Assembly (NCBI RefSeq): GCF_023509015.1
Contig: NZ_CP094975.1
Span: 6,379,501-6,443,500 of the forward strand
DNA length: 64,000 bases
DNA from: Pseudomonas abieticivorans
GTDB lineage: Bacteria; Pseudomonadota; Gammaproteobacteria; Pseudomonadales; Pseudomonadaceae
Direction: 5' to 3'
Part shown: positions 44,487-53,494 of the stretch, piece by piece
Layout: every line of letters begins with the position of its first letter
How positions within the stretch are numbered: position 1 is the stretch's first letter
Translations under genes and position numbers: made by a program
Notes under the pieces: model-generated
Told to the model about the DNA's origin: nothing
Seen by the model: the letters and a program-made list of their open reading frames with translations, nothing else
Databases searched by the model: none

Positions 44487-45530
44487 ATGACTTCGCATGC
44501 CTATTACAATCAGGAAATCCACGGCCCCTATGAGCTCATGGACATCGGTGAACTGCCACTGGCCTCGGGCAAAACCTTGCACCGCTGCCAACTGGCCGTG
44601 GCCACCTTTGGCCAGCTCAATGCCGCAAAAGACAACGCGATCCTGATCCCCACCTGGTATTCAGGCACCAGCAAGATCATCCAGGACGTGTTTATCGGCG
44701 CCGGGCGCGCCATCGATCCTGACAAGTACTTCATCATCGTCGTCAATCAGCTCGGCAACGGCCTCTCCAGCTCGCCGCACAACACCCAGGGCCCACAAGC
44801 ACGCGGGCACTTTCCGAAAATCGCCATCGCCGATGACGTCAGCGCGCAGCATCGCCTGGTGACCGAACACTTCGGATTGACCCAGTTGGCACTGGTCATG
44901 GGCGGCTCGATGGGCGCACAACAAGCCTACGAATGGGCGGTGCGCTATCCGTCGATGGTGCAGCGCCTGGCGGCCATCGCTGGCACTGCCCGAACAAGTG
45001 CGGTCAATCAAGTGATCAGCGACGCGATCGTCCACGGTTTGCGAGCGGACCCGCAGTTCAACGGCGGCGGCTATGCGAGCTCCACCGCCGTCAGCGCGGG
45101 TCTTGAACAGCACGCGCGGTTAATGACGCTGCATGGCTTGAGCCCGGAGTTTTTCGAGGGCCAGCACTACAAGGCCTTGGGCTTCGACAGCGTGGCCGGC
45201 TTCGTGGAAGGCTTCATGACACCCTACTTCGCGCCCATGGACCCGAACGCGTTGATTAGCATGTTGGAGAAATGGCGGGGTGCGGATGTCAGCCATGTCA
45301 CGGCGGGTAATCTGCAGGCTGCACTGGGGCGCATCACCGCCAGGACGGTCGTGCTGCCCATCACCCAGGACCAGTATTTTCCGCCGTCGGCGTGCCAGGC
45401 GGAAGCACGGTTAATCGCGGGCGCGACCTGCAAAGCCATCGACAGCCCGTTCGGCCACTTGGGGTTGTTCGGTGCCGACGCCCACTGGCTGCAACAGGTG
45501 GATGCCGAGCTGAAAGTGCTGTTGCGCTGA
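44487..45530 (+). CDS. MetX-like alpha/beta hydrolase
   Basis: 347 residues of the homoserine O-acetyltransferase-like branch: ELPLASGKTLHRCQLAVATF, WYSGTSKIIQDVFIGAGRAI, nucleophile elbow MGGSMGAQQAYEWAVRYP and C-terminal acid/His (ITQDQYFPP, FGHLGLFG). In MetX the G-x-S-M-G serine accepts acyl groups; non-methionine relatives act as hydrolases. Position behind a BVMO gene favours ester hydrolysis here (inference). Confidence 0.85.
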   Translation: MTSHAYYNQEIHGPYELMDIGELPLASGKTLHRCQLAVATFGQLNAAKDNAILIPTWYSGTSKIIQDVFIGAGRAIDPDKYFIIVVNQLGNGLSSSPHNTQGPQARGHFPKIAIADDVSAQHRLVTEHFGLTQLALVMGGSMGAQQAYEWAVRYPSMVQRLAAIAGTARTSAVNQVISDAIVHGLRADPQFNGGGYASSTAVSAGLEQHARLMTLHGLSPEFFEGQHYKALGFDSVAGFVEGFMTPYFAPMDPNALISMLEKWRGADVSHVTAGNLQAALGRITARTVVLPITQDQYFPPSACQAEARLIAGATCKAIDSPFGHLGLFGADAHWLQQVDAELKVLLR

Positions 45531-45606
45531 GCAGGATCGCACCCTGGCTTTTTGGACGTCGCCCCCATTTTATTGGCCGCCACGCACCTGTGCCCGCGAG
45601 CGCCCG

Positions 45607-45745
45607 CCACTAGAATAGCCCCTATCGATTACCGTCGATGCCAGCAGGCGCAGCGCCTTACCAACGCTCCACTCGCCTGCCTGGCTCACCTGGCTAAGCC
45701 CTTGGTTCAGGTGATTGCTCCAGGCGCCCTCGTGGCGCCTTTTTT
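45607..45745 (+). ncRNA. Possible small RNA or 3' leader ending in a strong terminator
   Basis: The 286-bp gap after the hydrolase holds a TAGAAT hexamer near 45610 and structured sequence ending in a classic terminator at 45722-45745. No ORF fits. It could be an independent sRNA or simply the 3' untranslated tail of the BVMO operon; I recognise no family. Confidence 0.25.
45722..45745 (+). terminator. Intrinsic terminator after BVMO-hydrolase operon
   Basis: AGGCGCC-CTCGT-GGCGCCT followed by six T. Confidence 0.88.
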
Positions 45746-45770
45746 ACGCCTGCCAACTTCTCCCGGGCAC

Positions 45771-45797
45771 AAAAAAAGGCAACCTTCAGGCTGCCTT
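45771..45797 (-). terminator. Intrinsic terminator of PhyH-family gene
   Basis: On the minus strand AAGGCAGCC-TGAA-GGTTGCCTT ends in a run of U. It lies 19 bases beyond the PhyH stop at 45816. Confidence 0.85.
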
Positions 45798-45815
45798 CGA
45801 TCGGGCCGCAAAACC

Positions 45816-46715
45816 TTAGTGCATACCACCCACCAGGCCGAGGGAGCGCACGACGTCTTCGGCTTGCAAGTGGATGATCGGGCTGACCATCTTGCCGCCA
45901 TGCTCGACCCAGCCCATGAAGTTCTCGCCAGCGTCCCAGCCCAACAGGCGCTGCACCTCTTCGGGCATGCCCTTGAGGACGTCGAAGGGTACCGACAAGT
46001 ACTGGTTCTCTTCCTGGCGAACGCAGCCCAGGTCAATGCCCATGGTCAGGCCCACACGCGCGACGTCACTGCTGTTGGTACCGCCACCGTGGTAGGTGGA
46101 GCCGATGAACAGCAGGGCCGAGCCTACCGCCATCTCGGCGTCCACGGTTTCTTCAGGCTCGGGGCGACGCTCGTCATCCCACTTGTGGCTGCCCGGGATG
46201 ACCTTGGTCGCACCGGTTTTTTCGCTGAACTCGGTCATCGCCAGCATGATCTGCAAACGCGCCTCGCGGCCATACTGTGGGTGGCGCCACAAGAAACTGG
46301 TGTCGTCACGGTGCAAGGGCTGCTTGCCCTGGCCTGGATGAATCTCGATGGCCTGGGTCATGCCGATCTGGATTTGCGGGGTGACGGTGGTGCGCTCGTG
46401 GCCGAACCACACCGACACCGGCTTTTGCAGGATTTTGCGCGCCGCCCCCAGGTACAACGGGTGCAGGACCACGTCGACCATGCGGCTGGCCCGTGCGAAC
46501 AGGCGGCTGGCGCGGCGGGTGGAGGTGCCGACGAAGAAGTTTTCGTGGCCGAAGGTGGAGGTGTCCAGGGCCGCGTCGATTTGCTGCTTGAGCTCCTGGA
46601 AGGCGCTGCCGGTCAGGAAGTCGGCAATGATGACGCCGCCATCGCGCTCGATGATTTCAACCACCTGCTCGACGGACGCATTGCCTGGCAGAGTAACGAG
46701 GGAAGCCTTGGACAT
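45816..46715 (-). CDS. PhyH-family (phytanoyl-CoA dioxygenase-like) Fe/2-oxoglutarate oxygenase
   Basis: 299 residues. The iron site is visible as His135-x-Asp137 (PLHRDDTSFLW) and His209 (IGSTYHGGG), with a downstream Arg (DVARVGL) for 2-oxoglutarate. Bacterial members hydroxylate many small metabolites. Monocistronic, with its own terminator and a promoter carrying tandem CACCTG-type half-sites. Substrate unknown. Confidence 0.9.
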   Translation of the reverse strand: MSKASLVTLPGNASVEQVVEIIERDGGVIIADFLTGSAFQELKQQIDAALDTSTFGHENFFVGTSTRRASRLFARASRMVDVVLHPLYLGAARKILQKPVSVWFGHERTTVTPQIQIGMTQAIEIHPGQGKQPLHRDDTSFLWRHPQYGREARLQIMLAMTEFSEKTGATKVIPGSHKWDDERRPEPEETVDAEMAVGSALLFIGSTYHGGGTNSSDVARVGLTMGIDLGCVRQEENQYLSVPFDVLKGMPEEVQRLLGWDAGENFMGWVEHGGKMVSPIIHLQAEDVVRSLGLVGGMH

Positions 46716-46785
46716 GATGAATTCCTTGCGGATCGGTTAACCGCGCAACGCTGGGCGGCGCGCACGTGAAGTGTTTCGTCGAGCG

Positions 46786-46850
46786 AATATAGGATGGCGC
46801 CCACGGGGGTGACAGGTTGGCGCCAGACATTAACAGGTGAATAACGGCCA
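46786..46850 (-). promoter_or_regulatory. PhyH promoter with two CACCTG-type half-sites
   Basis: Minus strand: full box TGGCC-GTTATT-CACCTGTT (46850-46832), a second weaker half-site AACCTGT 21 bp further on (46818-46812), then 21 bases to TATATT (46791-46786). The distal box plus proximal half-site resembles tandem AraC-type binding sites. Confidence 0.55.
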
Positions 46851-46896
46851 CGCCGGCAGGTGCCTGCCGTGGCCGTTGCAGCCGCCAGCCGCCGGA

Positions 46897-48201
46897 TCAG
46901 AAGGTCCAGGTCACCAGCGTCTCGAACAAGTTGGAGCGGGCGTTGTCACCGAACGCCTGCTTGGCCCCATCACCCGCCGTAGCCAGGCCATACACGGCGC
47001 TCAGGGTGAGCGCCGGGGTGACCGACCAGTTGGCGTACAGGTCGATTTCCTTAGCGAAATCGCGGCTGGTAATGCCGTCCGGCTTCGTGTCGAACTGGAA
47101 CTTGTAGCCCATCAGGCCAACGGTCAAATCCTGGCGTGGGGCCACCGCCAGCTTGAGCATGTCGATATCCACGTTGCTGTTGAACAGCATGTATTCGCCG
47201 ACGATTTCGCCCTGGTACCAGTCACCGTATTGACCGCCGTAACCGTAGGTCAGCGGATCGTAGTCATCACTGTACTGAGTGCGGCGGTAGGTCAGGGTCG
47301 GGGTCCAAGGCAGGTTGCTGAACGCGTAGCTGGCCTGGGCATACCAGCCTTGGCCGGACTTGCTGGTCTCGCCGCCTTTTTCCCAGACGTATTCACCGGC
47401 CAGGCCAAGCTGTGGCACTGCGGTGAACGGCGTGCCCTTGGCGCGCAGGTCATACACATTCAGGCCATCGCGCGCGGCGTTGTCGGCGTCCACAGTGTGC
47501 AGATAGGTGGCCCCCAGCGTGCCCAAGGTGTCGCGCCACTCAAGGTTGGCACCGCGCAGGCGCAGGTGCTCGTGGTAGTCGAAGTAGTCCGTGTTGGCGT
47601 TGGCGCGCAGGTCGAACAGGTCGGCGTGCACCTTGCCGGTGTTGAGCTGGGCGATCAGGGTATTGCTGAACGCGGTACGCGGCCCGATCCAGGCGGCGGC
47701 GTCCTTGCCCTGGTCGGCATGGCCGTCGCCCACCAGAAAACCATCGCCGACCATGAAGGTCTGCTTGCCAGCGCTCAAGGTGATTGCGTCCTTGCCCAGG
47801 CCTGAGAACACGTCACCGCTCTTCCAGCCGGCGAAGGCTGTTTCCAGGCTCACGCGCTCCGGATCGTCACGGGTCAGGCCGGCCGCGTCGCTGCCACCGC
47901 GGGTCATGGCGCCGACTGCCGAGACGCCGCCAAAGAAACTGCCGTAAGCGGTTTGCGGGCCGGTGATCTTGAGGCCCGGGAGCACAAAGCCTTCGAAGCG
48001 ACTGGAGGAACGATCCACGGGCAAACCGATGTAACTGGTGCGCCCGCCAAAGGCCTGATGCTTATCGTAGAGGTAGGCTGCGCCCACCGTAACGCTGGGT
48101 TCGACCAGTACATCACCGATCTGGAAACTGTCGAGCGCAAAACTCGAACTCGCGTACAGCGCCCCTACTCCGGCCGCGATACAACCTGCTGAAAACTTCA
48201 T
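46897..48201 (-). CDS. Outer-membrane beta-barrel protein (alginate_exp-like porin)
   Basis: 434 residues, signal peptide cleaved near SSFALDS (residue 23), rich in alternating aromatic strands, ending VTWTF as outer-membrane proteins do. Sequence features (GKQTFMVGDGFLVGDGHADQ, LEWRDTLGTLGATYLHTV) fit the alginate-export-like porin family often found in hydrophobic-substrate catabolic clusters. It likely provides substrate entry. Confidence 0.8.
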   Translation of the reverse strand: MKFSAGCIAAGVGALYASSSFALDSFQIGDVLVEPSVTVGAAYLYDKHQAFGGRTSYIGLPVDRSSSRFEGFVLPGLKITGPQTAYGSFFGGVSAVGAMTRGGSDAAGLTRDDPERVSLETAFAGWKSGDVFSGLGKDAITLSAGKQTFMVGDGFLVGDGHADQGKDAAAWIGPRTAFSNTLIAQLNTGKVHADLFDLRANANTDYFDYHEHLRLRGANLEWRDTLGTLGATYLHTVDADNAARDGLNVYDLRAKGTPFTAVPQLGLAGEYVWEKGGETSKSGQGWYAQASYAFSNLPWTPTLTYRRTQYSDDYDPLTYGYGGQYGDWYQGEIVGEYMLFNSNVDIDMLKLAVAPRQDLTVGLMGYKFQFDTKPDGITSRDFAKEIDLYANWSVTPALTLSAVYGLATAGDGAKQAFGDNARSNLFETLVTWTF

Positions 48202-48334
48202 GACTGCTCTCCCCCATTAGCGTGATCGGAACCGCGACCGATGCTGGCCGCTTGAAACCGATTGTCGGGGCTGGGGGCATTGGGCTGAAGGCGCAAACAG
48301 GTCAAAAAGGGGGATCGTCGAAGACACCGCCGAC

Positions 48335-49363
48335 TCAGTGCTTGACCTGCAATCGGTATTGCGAAGGGGTGCATCCACTCCAGCGCTGGAACGCCCGGCG
48401 AAAGGCCGCGGCCTCGCTGAAACCAAGGTTCTCGGCAATCCTGGCGACCGGTATCTGCCGCGACAGCAACTCCTGCGCGCGTTGATAACGCGCCTCGCAC
48501 AGCAATTCGTTGAAGCTGGTGCCGGCTGCGCGCAAGTGGCGTTGCAAGGTCTTGCTGGAACAGGCCATGGTGGTGGCGACATTGCTCAGCGACGGCGAGG
48601 TATCGAAGCCTGCGCAGATGGCCGATTTCACGCTGGCAAGAAAATCGCGCGGGCTTTCCAGGTGGGACTTGAGCACCGAGCAGTGGGCTTTCATTTCACT
48701 GTGGGCCGTGGGGTTGGCACACGGCAAGGGCTGCTCCAGCCACGCAGCATCGAATGACAGGCTGGTTGGTCGGGTAACGTCGAACGTCACCGGGCAGTCG
48801 AAGTACTGCCGGTAAGCCTCGCACTCAGGTTCGCAGGCAAAGCCGATATTGATCGCCGTCAGCGGCAGCGGCTGGTATAGCAGGTCGGCCATCACGCTCT
48901 GCAGCGCCGTCAGCGAGAACTCGATGGCCAGCCAGCGCAATTGGTCTTCGATATCGAACGTCGCGTCGACGTTCAGCCAGGCCGTGCCCTGCTCCTGCAC
49001 CAGGCGCAGTTCGAAGCCGGTGCCCAACGGCAAGGGGTATTCGAAAAACAGCTCCAGGGCCGAACGCAGGTCGCGGCTGGACAACAAGGTGAAGCCAAAC
49101 ACGCCATAGGCGGCCAGGCGGCAACGATGCCCCAACTCCAATCCCAGGTGCTGGGCCTGGGTCAGGCGCTGGGCGTTGCGCAAGATCACGCATTCCTGTT
49201 CCACCGAGATCAATTTGTCGCCAGCGCGCAGGTCATCGGCCACCAACTGGGTGCCCTGCAAGAGGGGCTCGGTCGCATGCCCCGACTCGGCGACGAAGGC
49301 ATTGACCAAGGCAATGAAATGCAAGGTTGCCAGGCGATCGATGTAGTGGTCAGAGGTAGCCAT
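48335..49363 (-). CDS. AraC-family regulator with arabinose-binding-like N-terminal domain
   Basis: 342 residues from MATSDHYIDRLATL; an upstream ATG at 49399 would add 12. I prefer 49363 because TATGCT at 49400-49395, which includes that upstream ATG, is spaced like the -10 of the shared CACCTG-box promoters. The N-terminal domain is the PF12625-type ligand domain; the C-terminus has LSNVATTMACSSKTLQRHLR and IAENLGFSEAAAFRRAFQRW. Probably autoregulated. Confidence 0.9.
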   Translation of the reverse strand: MATSDHYIDRLATLHFIALVNAFVAESGHATEPLLQGTQLVADDLRAGDKLISVEQECVILRNAQRLTQAQHLGLELGHRCRLAAYGVFGFTLLSSRDLRSALELFFEYPLPLGTGFELRLVQEQGTAWLNVDATFDIEDQLRWLAIEFSLTALQSVMADLLYQPLPLTAINIGFACEPECEAYRQYFDCPVTFDVTRPTSLSFDAAWLEQPLPCANPTAHSEMKAHCSVLKSHLESPRDFLASVKSAICAGFDTSPSLSNVATTMACSSKTLQRHLRAAGTSFNELLCEARYQRAQELLSRQIPVARIAENLGFSEAAAFRRAFQRWSGCTPSQYRLQVKH

Positions 49364-49394
49364 GGTGCACACCCGCAAGTCCGATTCGGCCTTG

Positions 49395-49439
49395 AGCATA
49401 AAGCCTGGGCCGGCGGTACCAACAGGTGAGCAGTGACCT
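49395..49439 (-). promoter_or_regulatory. TGRCC-N6-CACCTGTT-type box with promoter, upstream of AraC gene
   Basis: Minus strand: AGGTC-ACTGCT-CACCTGTT (49439-49421), 22 bases from CACCTG to TATGCT (49400-49395). The TGRCC half is degenerate; CACCTGTT and spacing are exact. Confidence 0.5.
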
Positions 49440-49471
49440 AAAAGCGGGGAGTGATGGCCGAGAGGGTTCGC

Positions 49472-50113
49472 TTAGCCGGCGCGAATCATCATCAGCCACA
49501 TGGCCAAGGTGGTGTCGACGGTCTCTTTCCAGTTTTGTTTCAGGGCATTGGTGTGTTTGTGGTAGAACAACAGCCCTTCGATCTGCGACGCGATCAGCAC
49601 GGCGAAGACCTCTGCGCGGGACGCGCTCAGTTGCGGATTAACCTCCAGGATCAACTGCGCCATCACTCGGCAAAACGTCTCGTAAATGACGGTCAGGTGC
49701 TCGCCAATCGCTTGATCGTGTTCAGCCAGGGCCCAGCTCTGGAAGGAAAACGAAGCGATCCACGGATCACGCGCAGCTTCCATGTCCTGCTCGATTACAT
49801 CTACCAGGCGCTCCTCGGGGCTGCGCGAGGTGTCACTGGCGATGGCGACGAACTGGGTCACGAAGACTTCGATCTTGGCGCGGATCATCGACAGCAAGAG
49901 ATTCTCAGTGGTGCCGCAGTAATGTTGGAGGTTGCTCAGGCTGATGCCCATTTCGCTGGCAACCCGGCGTGCGGAGAACTGCGCATAGCCATCGCGTACG
50001 AAAATCAGGGCGGCGGTATCGATAATATCCTCGATGCGCTGCACGCGTTTTTTCTCGCGGGGGCTGGCAGTACGCTCGAACAGCGACTCGGCTCGCGAAA
50101 CTTCACTCAACAT
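49472..50113 (-). CDS. TetR-family transcriptional regulator (paralogue of 39837-40466)
   Basis: 213 residues. Recognition region FSARRVASEMGISLSNLQHY, CGTTENL. The ATG at 50113 is chosen because GGAG lies 7 bases upstream; two earlier in-frame ATG/TTG are badly spaced. Its promoter carries a GGTC-N4-GACC palindrome over the -35, which suggests autorepression, and the same palindrome occurs at two AraC promoters. Confidence 0.9.
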   Translation of the reverse strand: MLSEVSRAESLFERTASPREKKRVQRIEDIIDTAALIFVRDGYAQFSARRVASEMGISLSNLQHYCGTTENLLLSMIRAKIEVFVTQFVAIASDTSRSPEERLVDVIEQDMEAARDPWIASFSFQSWALAEHDQAIGEHLTVIYETFCRVMAQLILEVNPQLSASRAEVFAVLIASQIEGLLFYHKHTNALKQNWKETVDTTLAMWLMMIRAG

Positions 50114-50222
50114 TGACATGCTCCATAGCAATAGCCGGTAACACAGAATGCCTGCCGCAGAGCGGTGGGCGCAACCCTGCGGCTATGGGCATCGTGCCGG
50201 TTAGCCGCCCGGATATGCTTGG

Positions 50223-50258
50223 AGTGTACTGAACTGGGCAAACCAAGGTCAACCGACC
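50223..50258 (-). promoter_or_regulatory. TetR gene promoter with GGTC-N4-GACC operator
   Basis: Minus strand: -35 TTGACC (50252-50247), 18-bp spacer, -10 TACACT (50228-50223). The palindrome GGTCAACCGACC (50247-50258 on the plus strand) overlaps the -35, as expected of an autorepressor site. Confidence 0.6.
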
Positions 50259-50300
50259 TATTAACTAGAGCGGCCGGCCTGGTCTGCCGATGCCCAGGCT

Positions 50301-51845
50301 CTACAGGTCCTGGCGACCGATACGGCGGTAGGAATCCGGCTTGGCGGCCCGCAGGTACAGCGCCAGCAGCATGCCAATGACCGGTACCGCCCAGATGGCC
50401 CATTGCAGTGCCACCGCGTCGCTGCCCGTGACACCGACCAAGGTTTCGAAGTTGGTCACGGCAAGGTAGAACACGTAGCCCAGGCCCAGCGCGGCGCCAA
50501 CCGGCGCGACGAAGGTGCGCAGCCGCGAGACTTTCACCGGCGCAGGTTTACGCAGGAAGTACACGGCGATCGACACGCTGGTGATTAGCATCAAGGTCAG
50601 GTAGCCATAGGCGCCCACGCCGGATTGATGCGCGTAGAGGGTGGCAGGATCGGCACCGTTGAAAATGAACGGCACTTCCAGCAAGGCGACGATCAGGGTG
50701 GCAACCAGGGAGCCCATGTACGGCGATTTGTTGCGCGGGTGCACTTTGGCCAACAGCTTGGGCAGCGCGCCGTCCATGCCCAGCGAGTACAGGTAGCGTG
50801 ACATGATGTTCTGCATGCACAGCAAGCCGGCGAAGATCGACGTCACCACCAGCACCGCCGCCAGGTTCACGCCAAACTGGCCCACGTACTTGCCCATGGC
50901 ATCCGGGAACATGCCGACGGTGTTGTTGGTGGCCACTTCAGCCGCATGGCTCACGCCATAGGCCGTCACCATCACCCAGGCAGACCCCGCGAAGAACAAG
51001 CCGATCAACGCCACCACCAGGCCCGTGGCCCGCGGGATGGTGCGCTCGGGGTTCTTGGTTTCTTCCCGGAACACCGCGGTGGCTTCAAAGCCGTTGAAGC
51101 ACAGCACGGCGAACAACATGGCCAGGCCGAACTGGCCGCCGGTCAGTGCGTGCCAGGTGAACGGCTCCATGGAGCGCCCTTCCGGCCCGCCGTTGATCAG
51201 CACGGCGATGTCGAACACCGAGATCACCGCCAACTCGATGACCATCGCCACCACCAGCAGGTGCGACGACACTTCGAGTTTCAGATAACCGCAGTAGCCG
51301 ACGACCGCCCAGATGACAATGGCGTACCAGTACCACTCGATCACCGGGCCACCCAAGGTGCTCGCCACCAGGGTCGAGGCCGAAATGCCAAAGAAGGTGT
51401 AGGTGCAGGCCGACATCATCAGGTAGGTGAACACCGCGAGGAACGCCGAGCCCAGCCCTGCTACCCGGCCAAGGCCAGCGGTGATGTAGGCATAGTACGC
51501 GCCCGGGTTGGGCAGGAAGCGACTCATGGCGGTAAAGCCGGCCGCAAAGATCCCTACCAGCACTAGCCCGGAGAGGTAGACCGCCGGAGCACCGATGCCG
51601 CCGAACATGACGATGATGGAAATGTAGCCAGCCACGGTCACCAACGGCGCCGCGAAGGCCAGTACCGCCCCCATCAGCCGGAACAGCCCCATGTCGCCTT
51701 CGAGACCGGCATTGACCAGTTCGACCGCGCGATGGCCATCCAAGGGCGCACCGGCGCCGGGGGTGAATACCTGGCTGATGTTTTCAGTGGCCATCCTCGG
51801 CACACCGTCTGGGTGGAGATTGGAGAGATTGTTTGTCGTACTCAC
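50301..51845 (-). CDS. APC-family amino acid/amine permease
   Basis: 514 residues, about 12 membrane segments: MGAVLAFAAPLVTVAGYISI, LPNPGAYYAYITAGLGRVAG, NGFEATAVFREETKNPERTI. The glutamate in FEATAVFREE is typical of APC superfamily carriers. The GTG at 51845 (VSTTNNLSNLHP) has AGAAGGG 7 bases upstream; the ATG at 51794 has GAGG directly abutting it and is less likely. Amine or amino-acid uptake would suit the nearby transaminase and IRED genes. Confidence 0.88.
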   Translation of the reverse strand: MSTTNNLSNLHPDGVPRMATENISQVFTPGAGAPLDGHRAVELVNAGLEGDMGLFRLMGAVLAFAAPLVTVAGYISIIVMFGGIGAPAVYLSGLVLVGIFAAGFTAMSRFLPNPGAYYAYITAGLGRVAGLGSAFLAVFTYLMMSACTYTFFGISASTLVASTLGGPVIEWYWYAIVIWAVVGYCGYLKLEVSSHLLVVAMVIELAVISVFDIAVLINGGPEGRSMEPFTWHALTGGQFGLAMLFAVLCFNGFEATAVFREETKNPERTIPRATGLVVALIGLFFAGSAWVMVTAYGVSHAAEVATNNTVGMFPDAMGKYVGQFGVNLAAVLVVTSIFAGLLCMQNIMSRYLYSLGMDGALPKLLAKVHPRNKSPYMGSLVATLIVALLEVPFIFNGADPATLYAHQSGVGAYGYLTLMLITSVSIAVYFLRKPAPVKVSRLRTFVAPVGAALGLGYVFYLAVTNFETLVGVTGSDAVALQWAIWAVPVIGMLLALYLRAAKPDSYRRIGRQDL

Positions 51846-51955
51846 CGGATAGCCCTTCTGTTGGCCCTGAGAGGTAAATGCCCACGCGATGCAAGGAGCT
51901 AGCGTGCGCATAAAGCGGATGACTCGGCCCCAAAACGGGAACCTCGTGGGTGCTA

Positions 51956-51999
51956 AAAGTAGGGCCCGGCGCGTTGGCCAAACAGGTGCCGAAGGGTCA
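51956..51999 (-). promoter_or_regulatory. TGRCC-N6-CACCTGTT box with promoter, upstream of APC permease
   Basis: Minus strand: TGACC-CTTCGG-CACCTGTT (51999-51981), preceded by CAAAA, then 21 bases from CACCTG to TACTTT (51961-51956). Confidence 0.6.
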
Positions 52000-52130
52000 T
52001 TTTGGGGGATCGATTGTCCTGCCCGGCAATCCCTCCCGCTGAGCATATAGTTGTGCAAGCGGCGGCGAAACACCGGCGGATATACGGACGTATCTATCCG
52101 CGACCGGCACGACATACGGGCGCTGAAAAA

Positions 52131-52182
52131 GTTGACTTAGGTCAATCGACCGTGTTTTATAGGTCGCACGACCTGATCGCTA
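52131..52182 (+). promoter_or_regulatory. AraC gene promoter with two GGTC-N4-GACC operators
   Basis: TTGACT (52132-52137), 17-bp spacer, TTTTAT (52155-52160). Palindromes GGTCAATCGACC (52140-52151) and GGTCGCACGACC (52162-52173) flank the -10, 22 bp apart. The same layout occurs at 59939-59991. Confidence 0.7.
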
Positions 52183-52342
52183 CGAATTCAGGCGCAGCGA
52201 CAACCACCCACTTGCCGTGCTGCACTTGCACCACCTCGATGATCCCCGGCCTGCCAAGACCACGTTACCTGCAATGTCCCACCCCGGCGCCGCCGTCGCG
52301 CGCCGTCCTGGAACGACTTGGCTAGCCGATGAGGGCCCTACA

Positions 52343-53458
52343 ATGGTGTCAGTGCAAGCTTCACCCATCACTCCTGAAGACCGCGTCTTCTCTACCGTCG
52401 AATTGCAGGCGCTGTTGGCCCGGCACAGCGACGGGCGCGCGGCCCTTATGTCGGTGCTTGCACTCAACGGCCTGCACGCCGAAGCGGTCGACGACCCCGC
52501 CACACGCCTGTCCCTGAGCCAATGGCTGGGCGCCCTGACAAGCTGCTGCCATGATCGCCAGGAACCGTTGCTGGCCTTGCGGGTGGGGCAACAGATGCAT
52601 CTGACCGCCTACGGCATGCTCGGCCTTACCCTGCTCAGCAGCGCCTCGTTGCGCGAAGCCCTGGACATCGCCAATCACTTCGGGCTGCTGGCCAACCTCA
52701 AGCACCAGCTGCACCTGGAAGTGGATGGCGAGGTCGCGCATCTGTACCTGCGCGAAAACTTCGCCTTGCTGGGGACCGAGAAATACTTCTCGACCCTGCT
52801 GGAGACCACGAAGATCCTCACCCTGCTCGGCGATATGCTTGGGCATGGTTTCAAGGCTCAGGCGTTGCGCCTCAACCTCAATGCCGAGGCAGTCGATGCG
52901 CAGGGCATTTCCCAGGCCTTGGGCGTCCCGGTGCAGGTCAACTGCGTGGCCAACTGCATCAGTTTCAGCAGCCACTATGTCGATCAGCCTTTGCCGCAAT
53001 CCCACGCCATGACCCACCAGTCGTGCAAGGCGCTGTGCAGCGCACAGTTGCGTGGACTCAGCCAGCGCTACGACCTCTGCTACCAGATCCAGAAGATGCT
53101 CCTGGCCTCGCCAAGCCGCATCCCGCCGCTGCCCGAAGTCGCCTCGCGCCTGCACCTGTCGCCGCGCACCCTGCGGCGCAAGCTCGAAGCCGTGGGCAGC
53201 TCCTACAACCTGATCCTTGAAGATGTGCGCAAGAAACTCGCCATCCGCTACCTGCTCGATACACCCCTGACCACCGAGGCGATTTCCGAGAAGCTCAGCT
53301 ACAGTGACGCCGCCAACTTTCGCCACGCCTTCAAGCGCTGGACCGGTACCGCGCCACGCGCCTTCCGCTCGCAGAACCGCGAGATCGACTGGAGCATGCC
53401 GCCGGCCTTCACCCTGCCTGGCACCAATACCGCTACGCGGATTCACGCCCACGCCTGA
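52343..53458 (+). CDS. AraC-family regulator with arabinose-binding-like domain (paralogue of 60275-61420)
   Basis: 371 residues from MVSVQASPITPEDRVF. The ligand domain includes VGQQMHLTAYGMLGLTLLSS; the DNA-binding domain reads LHLSPRTLRRKLEAVGSSYN and ISEKLSYSDAANFRHAFKRW, nearly identical to the protein at 60275. GAGGG precedes the ATG. Its promoter has two TetR-type palindromes. It is divergent from the APC permease gene. Confidence 0.92.
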   Translation: MVSVQASPITPEDRVFSTVELQALLARHSDGRAALMSVLALNGLHAEAVDDPATRLSLSQWLGALTSCCHDRQEPLLALRVGQQMHLTAYGMLGLTLLSSASLREALDIANHFGLLANLKHQLHLEVDGEVAHLYLRENFALLGTEKYFSTLLETTKILTLLGDMLGHGFKAQALRLNLNAEAVDAQGISQALGVPVQVNCVANCISFSSHYVDQPLPQSHAMTHQSCKALCSAQLRGLSQRYDLCYQIQKMLLASPSRIPPLPEVASRLHLSPRTLRRKLEAVGSSYNLILEDVRKKLAIRYLLDTPLTTEAISEKLSYSDAANFRHAFKRWTGTAPRAFRSQNREIDWSMPPAFTLPGTNTATRIHAHA

Positions 53459-53494
53459 TCAACTCCGCCACAGCGCCGCCACCGTCGGCGCATC

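Larger units (their letters stand above)
51846..52342. promoter_or_regulatory. Divergent regulatory gap between APC permease and AraC gene
   Basis: 497 bp, no gene. It contains the CACCTG-box promoter of the permease (51956-51999) and the dual-operator promoter of the AraC gene (52131-52182). The remaining sequence has no feature I recognise. Confidence 0.6.

Noticed and set aside
48296..48303. AACAGGTC upstream of the outer-membrane protein gene
   Set aside because: The TGRCC half is lost and no -10 lies at the required distance.
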